From: CAYLPJ01 sp964385465
Lineage (GTDB): Bacteria; Planctomycetota; Phycisphaerae; SM23-33
DNA length: 64,000 nt
Direction of reading: 5' to 3'
NCBI GenBank assembly: GCA_964385465.1
Contig: CAYLPJ010000006.1
Span: forward strand, 62,001-126,000
Part shown: positions 35,701 through 43,212 of the stretch, piece by piece
Numbering within the stretch: the first letter of the stretch is position 1
Layout: every line of letters starts with the position of its first letter
Translations under genes and position numbers: made by a program
Notes under the pieces: model-generated
The model's database searches: none
The model's input: only the letters and a program-made list of their open reading frames with translations
Told to the model about the DNA's origin: nothing

Positions 35701-38549
35701 TCCCGCCGACGCACCGGTTTCTGAAGGTCGAGGCCACGCTCGATGACGGCGGGGACGAGAACACCTTCCAGCCGCGCGCGAAGACGAAGGTCCGCCTGAA
35801 GGTCACCGACAGGCAGACGGGCAAGCCGGTGACCGGGCAGGTGGCGGTGATGATGGTGGACTCGAGCGTCTACTACATCCAGCCGGAGTTCCGCCGGGAG
35901 ATCGAGGAGGCGTTCTACGGCTTCACCCGCCGGGCCCGCGTCGCGACGGCCAACAGCTTCGCCGGCCCGGGCGCGGTCAACCCCGGCGTGGGCCGCCCGG
36001 GGCGGCCAGGCCCCTACAACCGCCGTCGGGCCGCGCTCGGCCGGGGGGCCGGGCAGATGATGGAGCAGGGCGCCGCGCCGCCGGCGCCCACGCTCGCGGA
36101 GGCACCGGCCGCCGCCGACGCCGCCAAGGCCGTCAACGGCCTGGCCATGAGAAAGGGCGCCGTCGAGAAGCAGGATGCCGGGCCCGAGCAACCCGAGCTC
36201 GCCGAGGCCGTCGTGCGAAAGGAGTTCCGCGACACCGTGCTCTGGGCCGGGTCGGTCGTCACCGACGCCGCCGGCCGGGCCTCGATCGACGTCACCTTCC
36301 CCGACCAACTGACCACCTTCGCCCTGCACGCGATCGCGGTGGACACCGATACCCGCGTCGGCCAGACCGAGGTGGACGTGGTCACCACCAAACGGATCAT
36401 CGCCCGCATCCAGAGCGGGCGGTTCTTCACCGAGGGCGATCACAGCTACGTGACCGTCCTGGCGCACAACTACTTCAAGGAGCCGCAGACCGTCGAGGTG
36501 GACTTGACGGCGAAGGGAGGCCTGGTGCTGCGGCGGGTCAACGTCCGGGGCACGTGGCGGGACTACACCGCCGGCGACGCCATCGAGCTGACCGTCGGCG
36601 CCGGCGGCGAGGAGCGGCTGGACTTCCTCACCACCGCCGAGACGCCCGGCGACGTCGTCCTGACCGCCCGCGTTCGGGGCCGGCAGGAGTCGGACGCCTT
36701 CCAGTTGACCAAGCCCATCGTTCCCTGGGGCGCGAAGAAGCTCGTCTCGGAAGGCGACGTGTTCCCCGGCAAGAAGCAGACCGAGGCCGCGACGTTCGAG
36801 GTCACCGTGCCCGAGGCGATCAAGCCGGGCAGCCAGGAGCTGACCGTGGTGCTGAACCCGACCGTCGCGTCGGTGGCGATGGAGTCCCTGCCCTTCCTGG
36901 CCGCCTATCCCTACGGCTGCGTCGAGCAGACGATGAGCCGCTTCCTGCCGACGGTGCTGATGCGCAAGACCGTCCAGCAGATGGGCGCGGACCTCGACGC
37001 GGCGCGGAAGCGGATCGAGCAGCAGGCGGCCGCCGACGAGAAGCTCGCCGCCCGCTGGAAGCTCATCCGCCGGCGGATGCGTCGCAACCCCGTCTACAAT
37101 CCCGACGAGGTCGACCGCATGATCCGCGCCGGGCTCAAGCGCCTCGCCGAGCACCAGCACGACGACGGGAGCTGGGGTTGGTGGAAGCACAGCCCCGCCA
37201 ACGCCTACATGACCGCCTACGTGATGTACGGGCTGTCGATCGCCCGCGACTGCGACGTGAAGCTGCCCGGGGACATGTACGACCGCGGGATGAAGTGGCT
37301 GATCGAGCGGGCCGGGCAGCCCAAGGTCCCCGGGGACGCCCCCTGGTGGCGGCGCCACCTGGACAATGACAACACCCGGGCGTACGTGCTGTATGTCGTC
37401 AGCCGCGGCAAGCCGGACGCGCTGAAGCAGAAGAAGCTCGCCGCCCACGTCGACCGCCTCTACGAGGGCCGCGACGACCTGACCGACTACGGGCGGGCCT
37501 ACCTGGCGCTGGTCCTCCACGCCGTCGGGCGCAGAAAGGAGGCGACCATCGTCGTGGAGAACTTCCAGAACACCGTCACGGTGGACGAGAAGGTCGGCTC
37601 GGCCTGGTGGGGCCGGCGAAACGGCTGGTGGTACTGGTACCACGGCTCGGACGAGACCACCGCGTGGGTCCTCCAGGCCATGATGACCATCGATCCGGAC
37701 AGCAAGTACGTCCCCATGGCCGTGAAGTCCCTCGTGCGGAATCGCCGCGGCGTGGTGTGGTCGAACACGAAGACCACGGCCACGGTGGTCTGTGCCCTGG
37801 CCCGCTACGCGAAGCTCGCCGGCGAGTTGGACGCCGACCAGACCTACGAAGTCGCCGTCGGCGGCGCCACGCACACCGTGCGCGTGACGCGGGAGAACCT
37901 CTTCACCTTCGACGACCGCGTGGTCGTCCCCGCCGGCGACCTGGCGCCGGGCAGGCACGAGGTCACCGTCCGCCGCAAGGGCAAGGGCAGCCTGTACTGG
38001 TCGGCGCACCTGAGCTACTTCACCACGGCCGAGCGGATCGCCGGCGGCGGCAGCCGCATCGGCGTCAAGCGTTCCTACTTCCGCCTCGTGCCCGAGAAGT
38101 TCCAGAACACCCGGCGGGTGTGGAAGGGCGGCGAGTGGGTCGAGGAGAAGTTCCTCGACCTGCGCCACAAGCGCGAGCCGCTGGGCTTCGGGGCCGAGAT
38201 CGCCAGCGGCGAGCTGGTCGAGGTGAAGCTGGACATCACGGCCGACAACAACTTCGAGTACCTTCTCTTCGAGGACCCCAAGCCGTCCGGCTGCGAGCCG
38301 TACCGTCTGACCAGCGGCCGAAGCTACGGCGGGGGGACGTACGCGAACATGGAGCTGCGGGACACGCGGGTGGTGTTCTTCGCCGACTGGCTGGGCAAGG
38401 GCGAGCACAGCCTGACCTACAAGCTGGTCTGCGAGCAGCCGGGTACGTTCCGCGTTCTGCCCAGCTCCGGCGAGGCCATGTACAGCCCGTTCGTCGAGGC
38501 CGTCAGCGACAGCGGCAAGATCGTGATTACGACCAAGCCCGAGAACTGA
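32745..38549 (+). CDS. Large bacterial alpha-2-macroglobulin-like protein with TPR-like N-terminus
   Basis: A 1934-residue exported protein. After a signal peptide (about 1-28, ending GLLAAPS) a TPR-like helical part runs to about 290. Macroglobulin beta-domains follow, with the MG2-type FTDRPVYRPKQTVHFK at about 525. The A2M signature FRDTVLWAGSVVTDAAG is at about 1160. The thioester motif GCVEQ (Cys1392-Gln1395) lies within AYPYGCVEQTMSRFLPTV and leads an alpha/alpha toroid (RMIRAGLKRLAEHQHDDGSW). An intact thioester implies covalent trapping of proteases. It is not a lipoprotein. Bacterial A2M genes often sit beside pbpC; here there is none. AAAGGA precedes the ATG. A low-complexity Pro/Ala linker sits at about 1100-1150. 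Confidence 0.92.
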   Translation: MQTLRVHSRKLSLILAVALLAGSAGLLAAPSAEELFSSARKQYDRHNYKDTVSLCEKALGADPAEGKLDDIRRLRVMALAKLRHRDTGGAFEKAVEEHPQLGKDPDLLAVVADYYARRWNIDEAYKTYVKAAELYEPDRPKPAADAWFHAAEQLIRRPNILPIPADAEKKTWSWHDHHRHAVGKAVEIYEHVLTLKVDDGRKAKALLKAGQVLMRFGEWKPAQEAIAKWRTCVETYGKTDSAPLAQYGIAQTMHRFSRYVEALKEYGTFLSLYPKHRNAKNARRQIAQIKAPQVTVSSNAPARPGDEVDLYWRVRNVRKVHLAAWKIDLTEVLAEGLWPVRDLFRAAAAVKGEQVGEWGFDTPDAGKHQYHTHHPPQPDAEQATVPIRFPVKAAGAYLVRATGTNPEGEEAETHCLVILSDISAVAKADADQVVVLATDVETGAPAEGAKVQVIRQYNWKNKRPVVDRASGKVDDGGLCTLKMARRRRHTWLAAVKKGDDQALLSRSGFYWSWWGYSNTYKVYGFTDRPVYRPKQTVHFKQIIRRHNEGTYANYPDKKVRVTITNPKGEKVYARDHVTDKYGAVTGSLTLGEQPPLGVYNIEVRMEGGRRLRSWAAQGNRFRVEEYKKPEFKVTVEPGQEDYRVGDEVKIRIEARYFFGQPVANAEVKFKVRKQSYNHRFHWPRPWEWLYRDVMYGRRYRPWWRPQFDELVTTGEVTTDDEGAAYVTVKAEPIKHHEELDLKFVVEAEVTDASRRVIRSSGSVKVTHAPFFIFAKPAHRVHKPGDSVKVNIKTEDPNKKPVKGTFQVQAWRVERIRKVEKKDGRETVTFEEKLAQKVFDKEVEVPETGRASVRFVPDMTGRFKVIVREVGAKEGRKPVEGEAELWVSNPAGAEAHYAYRDLELVSDTDQYEIGETMKVLVNTSKTNSRVLLTAEADDLLLVRVVHVARNSKLVEIPVTKRLCPNFTLTATLLRDGKLYMDGRKIVVPPTHRFLKVEATLDDGGDENTFQPRAKTKVRLKVTDRQTGKPVTGQVAVMMVDSSVYYIQPEFRREIEEAFYGFTRRARVATANSFAGPGAVNPGVGRPGRPGPYNRRRAALGRGAGQMMEQGAAPPAPTLAEAPAAADAAKAVNGLAMRKGAVEKQDAGPEQPELAEAVVRKEFRDTVLWAGSVVTDAAGRASIDVTFPDQLTTFALHAIAVDTDTRVGQTEVDVVTTKRIIARIQSGRFFTEGDHSYVTVLAHNYFKEPQTVEVDLTAKGGLVLRRVNVRGTWRDYTAGDAIELTVGAGGEERLDFLTTAETPGDVVLTARVRGRQESDAFQLTKPIVPWGAKKLVSEGDVFPGKKQTEAATFEVTVPEAIKPGSQELTVVLNPTVASVAMESLPFLAAYPYGCVEQTMSRFLPTVLMRKTVQQMGADLDAARKRIEQQAAADEKLAARWKLIRRRMRRNPVYNPDEVDRMIRAGLKRLAEHQHDDGSWGWWKHSPANAYMTAYVMYGLSIARDCDVKLPGDMYDRGMKWLIERAGQPKVPGDAPWWRRHLDNDNTRAYVLYVVSRGKPDALKQKKLAAHVDRLYEGRDDLTDYGRAYLALVLHAVGRRKEATIVVENFQNTVTVDEKVGSAWWGRRNGWWYWYHGSDETTAWVLQAMMTIDPDSKYVPMAVKSLVRNRRGVVWSNTKTTATVVCALARYAKLAGELDADQTYEVAVGGATHTVRVTRENLFTFDDRVVVPAGDLAPGRHEVTVRRKGKGSLYWSAHLSYFTTAERIAGGGSRIGVKRSYFRLVPEKFQNTRRVWKGGEWVEEKFLDLRHKREPLGFGAEIASGELVEVKLDITADNNFEYLLFEDPKPSGCEPYRLTSGRSYGGGTYANMELRDTRVVFFADWLGKGEHSLTYKLVCEQPGTFRVLPSSGEAMYSPFVEAVSDSGKIVITTKPEN

Positions 38550-38576
38550 GCCGGCGCCCCGTCAGGGGCATGAGCC

Positions 38577-39605
38577 CTATTCGAGTTCCGCGCGGATCGC
38601 CGCCGCGGCGTCCTTGGGGTTGTCGGCGGAGCAGATCCCCGAGCACACGGCCGCGAGGGACGCCCCGGCCCTTCGGACCTCCCGGGCGTTCCCGGCGGTG
38701 ACGCCGCCGATGGCGACGATGGGCAGGCTGACCTGCTGGGCGACCTCGGCGATCAGCTCGGTGCCGACCGGCTCGCCGGCGTCCTTGGTCTCGGTGGCGA
38801 AGATCGGGCCGACGGAGATGTAGTCGGCGCCCTCGGTTACCGCCGCCTTGGCCTGGGCCAGCGAGTGGGTGCTGCGGCCGACGATCGCCCCCGGCCTCAG
38901 CAGCCGCCGCGCCTCGGCGACCGGCACGTCGTGCTGGCCGAGATGCACGCCGTCGGCGCCCACCATGGCGGCGATGTCCGACCGGTCGTTGACGACGAAG
39001 ATCCTCCCGGTCTCGTCGGTCAGCTCGCGGAGCTCGGCGGCCAAGGCGAGGAACTCGTCGTCGCCGATGCCCTTCTCGCGAAGCTGGACGATGTCGGCGC
39101 CGCCGGCGATCGCCGCCCGCGCCGTCTGGCGAATGCTCCCCGAGCACAAGCGGCTGCTGACCAGCGCGTACAGCTTGGCCTCGCGGAGCCTTCCCCCCAC
39201 GCCGAGGCGCTCGAGGATCCGCTTTTCCAGCGTGTAGCCGTTGTACCGCATCCGCTCGGTCTTCAGCACGCTCTCGGGGGAGAGGACCTTGGCGTACTCC
39301 TCGATCGTCCGAAGGGCCTCGGTCAGGCGCTTGCAGCCGGCGGTCACGACGTCGGCAAGGCCCGTGCGGCGACCCTCCGTCGGGCTGGAGATCTCCGTGC
39401 CGATGTCCCCCGGCGTGTCGCGGCTGACGAGGAACTCCTCGGCCGGCATCGCCTGGAGCACCTCCGCGAGGTCGCTACGGAGGTTCTTGGCCATCGCGGT
39501 GATGGCCGGGTCGTTCAACGCGAACCGCCCGCAGTCCTCGGCGACGCGGAGCGCCTCGCGGGCCCGGTTGAAGTTCGCGTCCAGAATCCGGTAGATCTCT
39601 CGCAT
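38577..39605 (-). CDS. thiE: Thiamine-phosphate synthase with N-terminal accessory domain
   Basis: Joins HMP-pyrophosphate and thiazole phosphate to make thiamine monophosphate. The 342-residue protein has a ThiE TIM barrel at about 145-342 with DIVQLREKG, IFVVNDRSDIA, GADGVHLGQHDVP, VGRSTHS, GADYISVGPIFATETK and IVAIGGVTAGN. An extra helical domain (about 1-140, starting REIYRILDANFNRAREALRV) precedes it, as in a known long form of ThiE found in planctomycetes and some other phyla. It lies 28 bases after glyA, so the two are probably co-transcribed. No TPP riboswitch is visible upstream of the pair. Confidence 0.93.
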   Translation of the reverse strand: MREIYRILDANFNRAREALRVAEDCGRFALNDPAITAMAKNLRSDLAEVLQAMPAEEFLVSRDTPGDIGTEISSPTEGRRTGLADVVTAGCKRLTEALRTIEEYAKVLSPESVLKTERMRYNGYTLEKRILERLGVGGRLREAKLYALVSSRLCSGSIRQTARAAIAGGADIVQLREKGIGDDEFLALAAELRELTDETGRIFVVNDRSDIAAMVGADGVHLGQHDVPVAEARRLLRPGAIVGRSTHSLAQAKAAVTEGADYISVGPIFATETKDAGEPVGTELIAEVAQQVSLPIVAIGGVTAGNAREVRRAGASLAAVCSGICSADNPKDAAAAIRAELE

Positions 39606-39633
39606 GGGCGTGCCTCGTCTGCCGCGCCGCCGG

Positions 39634-40887
39634 TCAGGCCGTCGCCAGGCTCGGGACCGGGAACCGGGCGCAGAGTTCCCGGACCTCCCCGCCGACGCGC
39701 TGGATTACCGCCTCGTCCCCGCCGGCCGAGAGAACCTCGTCGATCCACCCCGCCACCGTCTTCATCTCCGCGGCGCCCATGCCGCGCGTGGTCAGCGCCG
39801 GCGTCCCCAGGCGGATGCCCGAGGCGTGGAAGGGCTTGCGCGGGTCGAACGGGACCGCGTTCTTGTTCGTGATGATCCCCGCCGCCGCCAGCCAGTTGCT
39901 GGCCACGTGCCCGGTCAGATCCTCGTCCCGGCTGCGAAGGTCGATCAGCATCAGGTGGTTGTCCGTGCCCCCCGAGACCAGCCGCCAGCCCTTCTCGATG
40001 AGTTCCCCGGCCAGCGTGCGGGCGTTGGCGACGATCGCCGCGGCGTAGTCCTTGAACTCCGGACGCATCGCCTCGCCGAAGGCGACCGCCTTCGCCGCGA
40101 TCACGTGCTCCAGCGGGCCGCCCTGGAGGCCCGGGAAGACGGCCGAGTCCACCTTCTTCGCGCGGTCGGCCTTGCACAGGATGAACCCGCCGCGGGGGCC
40201 GCGGAGCGTCTTGTGGTTCGTCGATGTCACGAACTCGCTGCACGGCACGGGGGTGGGGTGCACCCCGCCGGCGACCAGGCCGGCGATGTGGGCGATGTCG
40301 GCCAGCATCGGGCAGCCGACCTCGCCCGCGATCGATGCGAAGGCCTCGAAGTCCAGCACGCGCGGGTAGGCCGAGGCGCCGACGACGAGCATCTGCGGGC
40401 GCTCCTCCAGGACGCGCCGGCGGACCTGGTCCATGTCCAGCACCTCGCTGTCGGCGTCCACGCCGTAGCCCACCGCCTCGTAGAACTTGCCCGAGACGTT
40501 GATCTTCATGCCGTGCGACAGGTGACCCCCGTGGGCCAGCTCCATGCCCATGATCTTCTCGCCCGGCTTCAGCGCCGCCATGTAGCAGGCGAGGTTCGCG
40601 CTGGTCCCGCAGTGCGGCTGCACGTTCGCGTGCTCGGCGCCGAAAAGCTCCTTGGCCCGCTGGATGGCGAGCGTCTCGGCCGTGTCGACGTGCTCGTTGC
40701 CGCAGTAGTAACGTTTCTCGGGGTAGCCCTCGGCATACTTGTCGGTCAGGACGCTGCCGACGGCGGTCAGCACGGCCGGGGATGCGTGGTTTTCCGATGC
40801 GATCAGCTCGAGCGTCTCGGCCTGGCGCCGGCGCTCGGCGCGGAGGATTTCGGCCACTTGCGGGTCGGCCTGGTCCAACTGCTCCAT
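39634..40887 (-). CDS. glyA: Serine hydroxymethyltransferase
   Basis: PLP enzyme that interconverts serine and glycine while charging tetrahydrofolate. The 417-residue length is standard. The PLP lysine is Lys226 in TSTNHKTLRGPRGG. Other family blocks are LIASENHASPAVL (28-40), DKYAEGYPEKRYY (49-61), HGGHLSHG (about 119-126) and ADIAHIAGLVAGG (about 196-208). Folate-linked C1 supply fits the presence of pabB elsewhere in the window and of thiE immediately downstream. A GAGGAGA-type ribosome site precedes the ATG. Confidence 0.97.
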   Translation of the reverse strand: MEQLDQADPQVAEILRAERRRQAETLELIASENHASPAVLTAVGSVLTDKYAEGYPEKRYYCGNEHVDTAETLAIQRAKELFGAEHANVQPHCGTSANLACYMAALKPGEKIMGMELAHGGHLSHGMKINVSGKFYEAVGYGVDADSEVLDMDQVRRRVLEERPQMLVVGASAYPRVLDFEAFASIAGEVGCPMLADIAHIAGLVAGGVHPTPVPCSEFVTSTNHKTLRGPRGGFILCKADRAKKVDSAVFPGLQGGPLEHVIAAKAVAFGEAMRPEFKDYAAAIVANARTLAGELIEKGWRLVSGGTDNHLMLIDLRSRDEDLTGHVASNWLAAAGIITNKNAVPFDPRKPFHASGIRLGTPALTTRGMGAAEMKTVAGWIDEVLSAGGDEAVIQRVGGEVRELCARFPVPSLATA

Positions 40888-41040
40888 GATGCGGTCTCCT
40901 CTCGGGTCGCCAAAGCGAAGGCCCCACTGTAGCGGTCGGCCCGGCGCGAAGCAAGGCTGTCTCGCCGTCGCGGCGCATCGGGAGCCCTGGCGCGGCCAGC
41001 CGGTCGCCGCGTCGGACGGGGACGTCGGGAGAAGGCCCCC

Positions 41041-41778
41041 TCAGCGCCTGCGGCGCAAGACCGCCACCAGGCTGCCGGCCGCGAGGATGGCCAGGGCGGC
41101 CGGCTCGGGGATGTAGGTGGACTCGGCGGGGCCGTCGCCGGTCGGGGCTGCCATGGAATCGAGCTGGAAGACCCACGCGTCCAGCGACGCGCCGTCCTCC
41201 CGCTTGAAGAACCGCAGCGTGTAATCGCCGGCGGAGGCGATGTCCCACGTGGCCGCGACGGGGCTGCCGACGCCGGCGCTGTCGAGCTCGAAGCCGGCAT
41301 TGCCGTCCCACGGGTTGCTGGCGAAGTTGTAGTCCTGGTTGCCGGCGAACTCGTACCAGTCGGCCGCGCCGCCGGAGCCGTCGGCCAGCTCGGTGATGCT
41401 GGCGAACAGCGAGTCGCTCCCGCCGCCGATGCCGTCCCACCGCGGCCAGAGCCGGTAGGTCCCCGTCGTGGCGATGCGCAGGACGTACTCGATCCACGCC
41501 CCGCCCTCGGTGGCGCCGAACTGCCTGCCGTCGCCCTCGTCGGGGAGGATCTGCACGTAGCTGTCGCCGCGGGCGTTGCTGTAGGTGCCCGCCCCGGCGT
41601 TCTCGTCGGGGACGACCTGCCACAGGTCGCCGCTGGTGTCGGCCCCGCGGGCATGCCAGTGCTCGCTCTCGCCGACGACCATGCCGCCGGCCTCGAGGAA
41701 GATCGCGTCCCCCGCGGCCGGGCCGGCGCACAGGCTCAGCGCAAGGAAGACCGAAGCGATGATCGTAGTTCGCGTCAT
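41041..41778 (-). CDS. PEP-CTERM exported protein
   Basis: A 245-residue exported protein. The signal peptide (about 1-25) is followed by a beta-rich domain (about 26-210) resembling carbohydrate-binding or DUF-type sandwich domains (GGAWIEYVLRIATTGTYRLW, YTLRFFKREDGASLDAWVFQ). The C-terminus has the PEP-CTERM sorting signal: IPEP, a hydrophobic helix, then RRRR. Such proteins are processed by an exosortase and usually end up in the extracellular matrix; no exosortase gene is in the window. The start at 41778 has GGAGGGA upstream. A promoter candidate is at 41853-41880. Exact role unknown. Confidence 0.9.
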   Translation of the reverse strand: MTRTTIIASVFLALSLCAGPAAGDAIFLEAGGMVVGESEHWHARGADTSGDLWQVVPDENAGAGTYSNARGDSYVQILPDEGDGRQFGATEGGAWIEYVLRIATTGTYRLWPRWDGIGGGSDSLFASITELADGSGGAADWYEFAGNQDYNFASNPWDGNAGFELDSAGVGSPVAATWDIASAGDYTLRFFKREDGASLDAWVFQLDSMAAPTGDGPAESTYIPEPAALAILAAGSLVAVLRRRR

Positions 41779-41852
41779 GATGTCCCTCCGGTCCGCGGGC
41801 CCGACGGCGTCGGGGGCTCTTCCCGCAGAATCGGTTGCTTGCTCCACCGTAT

Positions 41853-41880
41853 ATTGTACCCGAAAACGGTGAGTTGTCCA
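41853..41880 (-). promoter_or_regulatory. Candidate sigma-70 promoter of the PEP-CTERM gene
   Basis: On the minus strand TGGACA (41875-41880), 16 bp, then TACAAT (41853-41858), about 75 bases before the ATG. It lies in the divergent gap shared with ruvA. Confidence 0.55.
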
Positions 41881-41950
41881 GAGGTCGCCTTCTCCAGACG
41901 GGTTCCGGGTTTCGCTGGACATTCGCGGGCTCCTAACATAGAACGAACGC

Positions 41951-42577
41951 ATGATTGCACGCATCACGGGCACGCTGGAGCGGGTGCAGGAGGCCGCGGC
42001 GCTGATCGACGCCGGCGGGGGGGTGGCGTACGACGTGCTCGTGCCGGCGTTCGACGTCGAGCGGCTCACCCGCCGGGTGGGGCAGGAGGTCGTCCTGCAC
42101 ACGATCCACTACCTCGAGGGCGACCCGTCGCGCGGGAGCCTGGTCCCGCGGCTGGTCGGGTTCGTCGCCGAGGCCGACCGCGAGTTCTTCCGCGTGTTCA
42201 CCACCGTCAAGGGGATCGGCATTCGCAAGGCCCTCCGGGCCCTCGCACGCCCCCCGGGGGAGGTCGCCGCCGCCATCCACAACGAGGACGTCAAGATGCT
42301 TGTGGCGCTGCCGGAGATCGGCCGACGCATGGCCGAGCGGATCGTCACCGAGTTGCACGGCAAGCTGGATGCCTTCGCCGCCTCGGCCGCCCCTGCCGAG
42401 GCCGAGGCCGAACTCCCCGAAGCCGCCACGGAAGCCGTTGCCGTCCTGGTCCAGCTCGGGGAACGCCGCGCCGACGCCGCCGCCCTCGTCGAGCGCGTCC
42501 TCGCCGTCGCCCCCGACGCCGACACCGCCGAGGCCGTCCTCCAGCACGCCTACCGGATCAAGGCGGGGGGGGGGTAG
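41951..42577 (+). CDS. ruvA: Holliday junction branch migration protein RuvA
   Basis: Binds the Holliday junction and loads RuvB. The 208-residue protein has the OB-fold (MIARITGTLERVQEAAALIDA), the double helix-hairpin-helix region (FRVFTTVKGIGIRKALRAL, LVALPEIGRRMAERIVTEL) and a C-terminal RuvB-binding domain after an acidic linker. TAACAT at 41934-41939 is only 11 bases from the ATG, with no ribosome site between, so the mRNA may be nearly leaderless. ruvB lies 635 bases downstream instead of adjacent because a four-helix-bundle gene and repeat arrays intervene. No ruvC is present here. Confidence 0.95.
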   Translation: MIARITGTLERVQEAAALIDAGGGVAYDVLVPAFDVERLTRRVGQEVVLHTIHYLEGDPSRGSLVPRLVGFVAEADREFFRVFTTVKGIGIRKALRALARPPGEVAAAIHNEDVKMLVALPEIGRRMAERIVTELHGKLDAFAASAAPAEAEAELPEAATEAVAVLVQLGERRADAAALVERVLAVAPDADTAEAVLQHAYRIKAGGG

Positions 42578-42589
42578 CGGCCAGGTTGT

Positions 42590-42611
42590 CAGTGGCCAGT
42601 GGCCAGTGGCC
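42590..42611. repeat. Left heptamer array of the ruvA-ruvB interval
   Basis: Three perfect tandem copies of CAGTGGC plus one extra C, beginning 12 bases after the ruvA stop. A degenerate copy (CCAGGTTGT) precedes them. The unit is the exact reverse complement of the GCCACTG unit in the right array at 43151-43206. Confidence 0.85.
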
Positions 42612-42663
42612 GGGGGGTGGGCTCGGCCTCTGGTGCCCTCGGGAAGGTGAGGAGCCACGCGGG

Positions 42664-43107
42664 ATGGGAAGGCGACGGGCAAGACAGACAACCAGCCACC
42701 GCGTTGGCCTTCCAATAATTGCCAACGAAAACCCGTTCGGGTTTGAGGAGATGGATGCATACAAAGCCTGCCGAGCAGTGCGGAGACGCATCTACCGTCT
42801 GGTGAAGCTCCTGCCGGCCGAGGAGCGGCGGGCGCTGTCTCAACAGATGCCAGGAGCGGCGGCGTCCTTGACCGGCAACGTCGCGGAGGGCTATGGTCGG
42901 CACCATTTGCAGGAGGCCATCCAGTTCTCCCGCCACGCTCGCGGCCCGCTGATGGAACTTATCGATGGCATCAACGTATGCATCGACGAGGCCTATGCCG
43001 ATCCACAGCACCTCAACGAGCTGAAGGCGACCGACGTGCTGGATGCTTTGCGGCTGCTCAACGGCTATCTCGCCTATCTCCAACGCAGGAAGGACGAGAA
43101 GAGTTGA
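42664..43107 (+). CDS. Four-helix-bundle protein (23S rRNA intervening-sequence / Avd-like family)
   Basis: A 147-residue protein of the small four-helix-bundle family first known from open frames in 23S rRNA intervening sequences and related to the Avd accessory protein of diversity-generating retroelements. Family features are FEEMDAYKACRAVRRRIYRL, the central SLTGNVAEGYGR (usually SIxxNIAEGxGR), and FSRHARGPLMELIDGINVCI. ATG 42664 has GAGGAG about 11 bases upstream and keeps the FEE helix start; ATG 42751 would cut the first helix. Inverted heptamer arrays flank it, and it splits ruvA from ruvB. No reverse transcriptase or variable repeat is nearby. Biochemical role unknown; probably RNA- or nucleic-acid-binding by family. 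Confidence 0.85.
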   Translation: MGRRRARQTTSHRVGLPIIANENPFGFEEMDAYKACRAVRRRIYRLVKLLPAEERRALSQQMPGAAASLTGNVAEGYGRHHLQEAIQFSRHARGPLMELIDGINVCIDEAYADPQHLNELKATDVLDALRLLNGYLAYLQRRKDEKS

Positions 43108-43150
43108 CGGCTTGCCGTCGATGAACCGGCAACCGCCTGCCGGACCCGCT

Positions 43151-43206
43151 CCGGCTGCCCACTGCCCACTGCCCACTGGCCACCGGCCACTGGCTACTGG
43201 ATACTG
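43151..43206. repeat. Right heptamer array of the ruvA-ruvB interval
   Basis: Eight consecutive 7-bp units: CCGGCTG, three copies of CCCACTG, GCCACCG, GCCACTG, GCTACTG, GATACTG. The array ends six bases before the ruvB ATG and so occupies the place of its ribosome-binding site. It runs opposite in sense to the left array, allowing pairing across the intervening gene. Confidence 0.85.
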
Positions 43207-43212
43207 CAACGT

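Noticed and set aside
33465..38408. 1647-residue open frame opposite the A2M gene, and similar frames at 29114-32131 and 56991-59993
   Set aside because: High-GC antisense frames rich in Val, Asp, Gly and His, with no domains and each fully opposite a recognised gene.
38888..41040. TPP or glycine riboswitch for glyA-thiE
   Set aside because: The 153 bases before glyA show neither the THI-box motifs nor a glycine-aptamer pattern.
42590..43206. CRISPR array or diversity-generating retroelement
   Set aside because: Units are 7 bp with no spacers, no cas genes, and no reverse transcriptase or template/variable repeat pair near the Avd-like gene.
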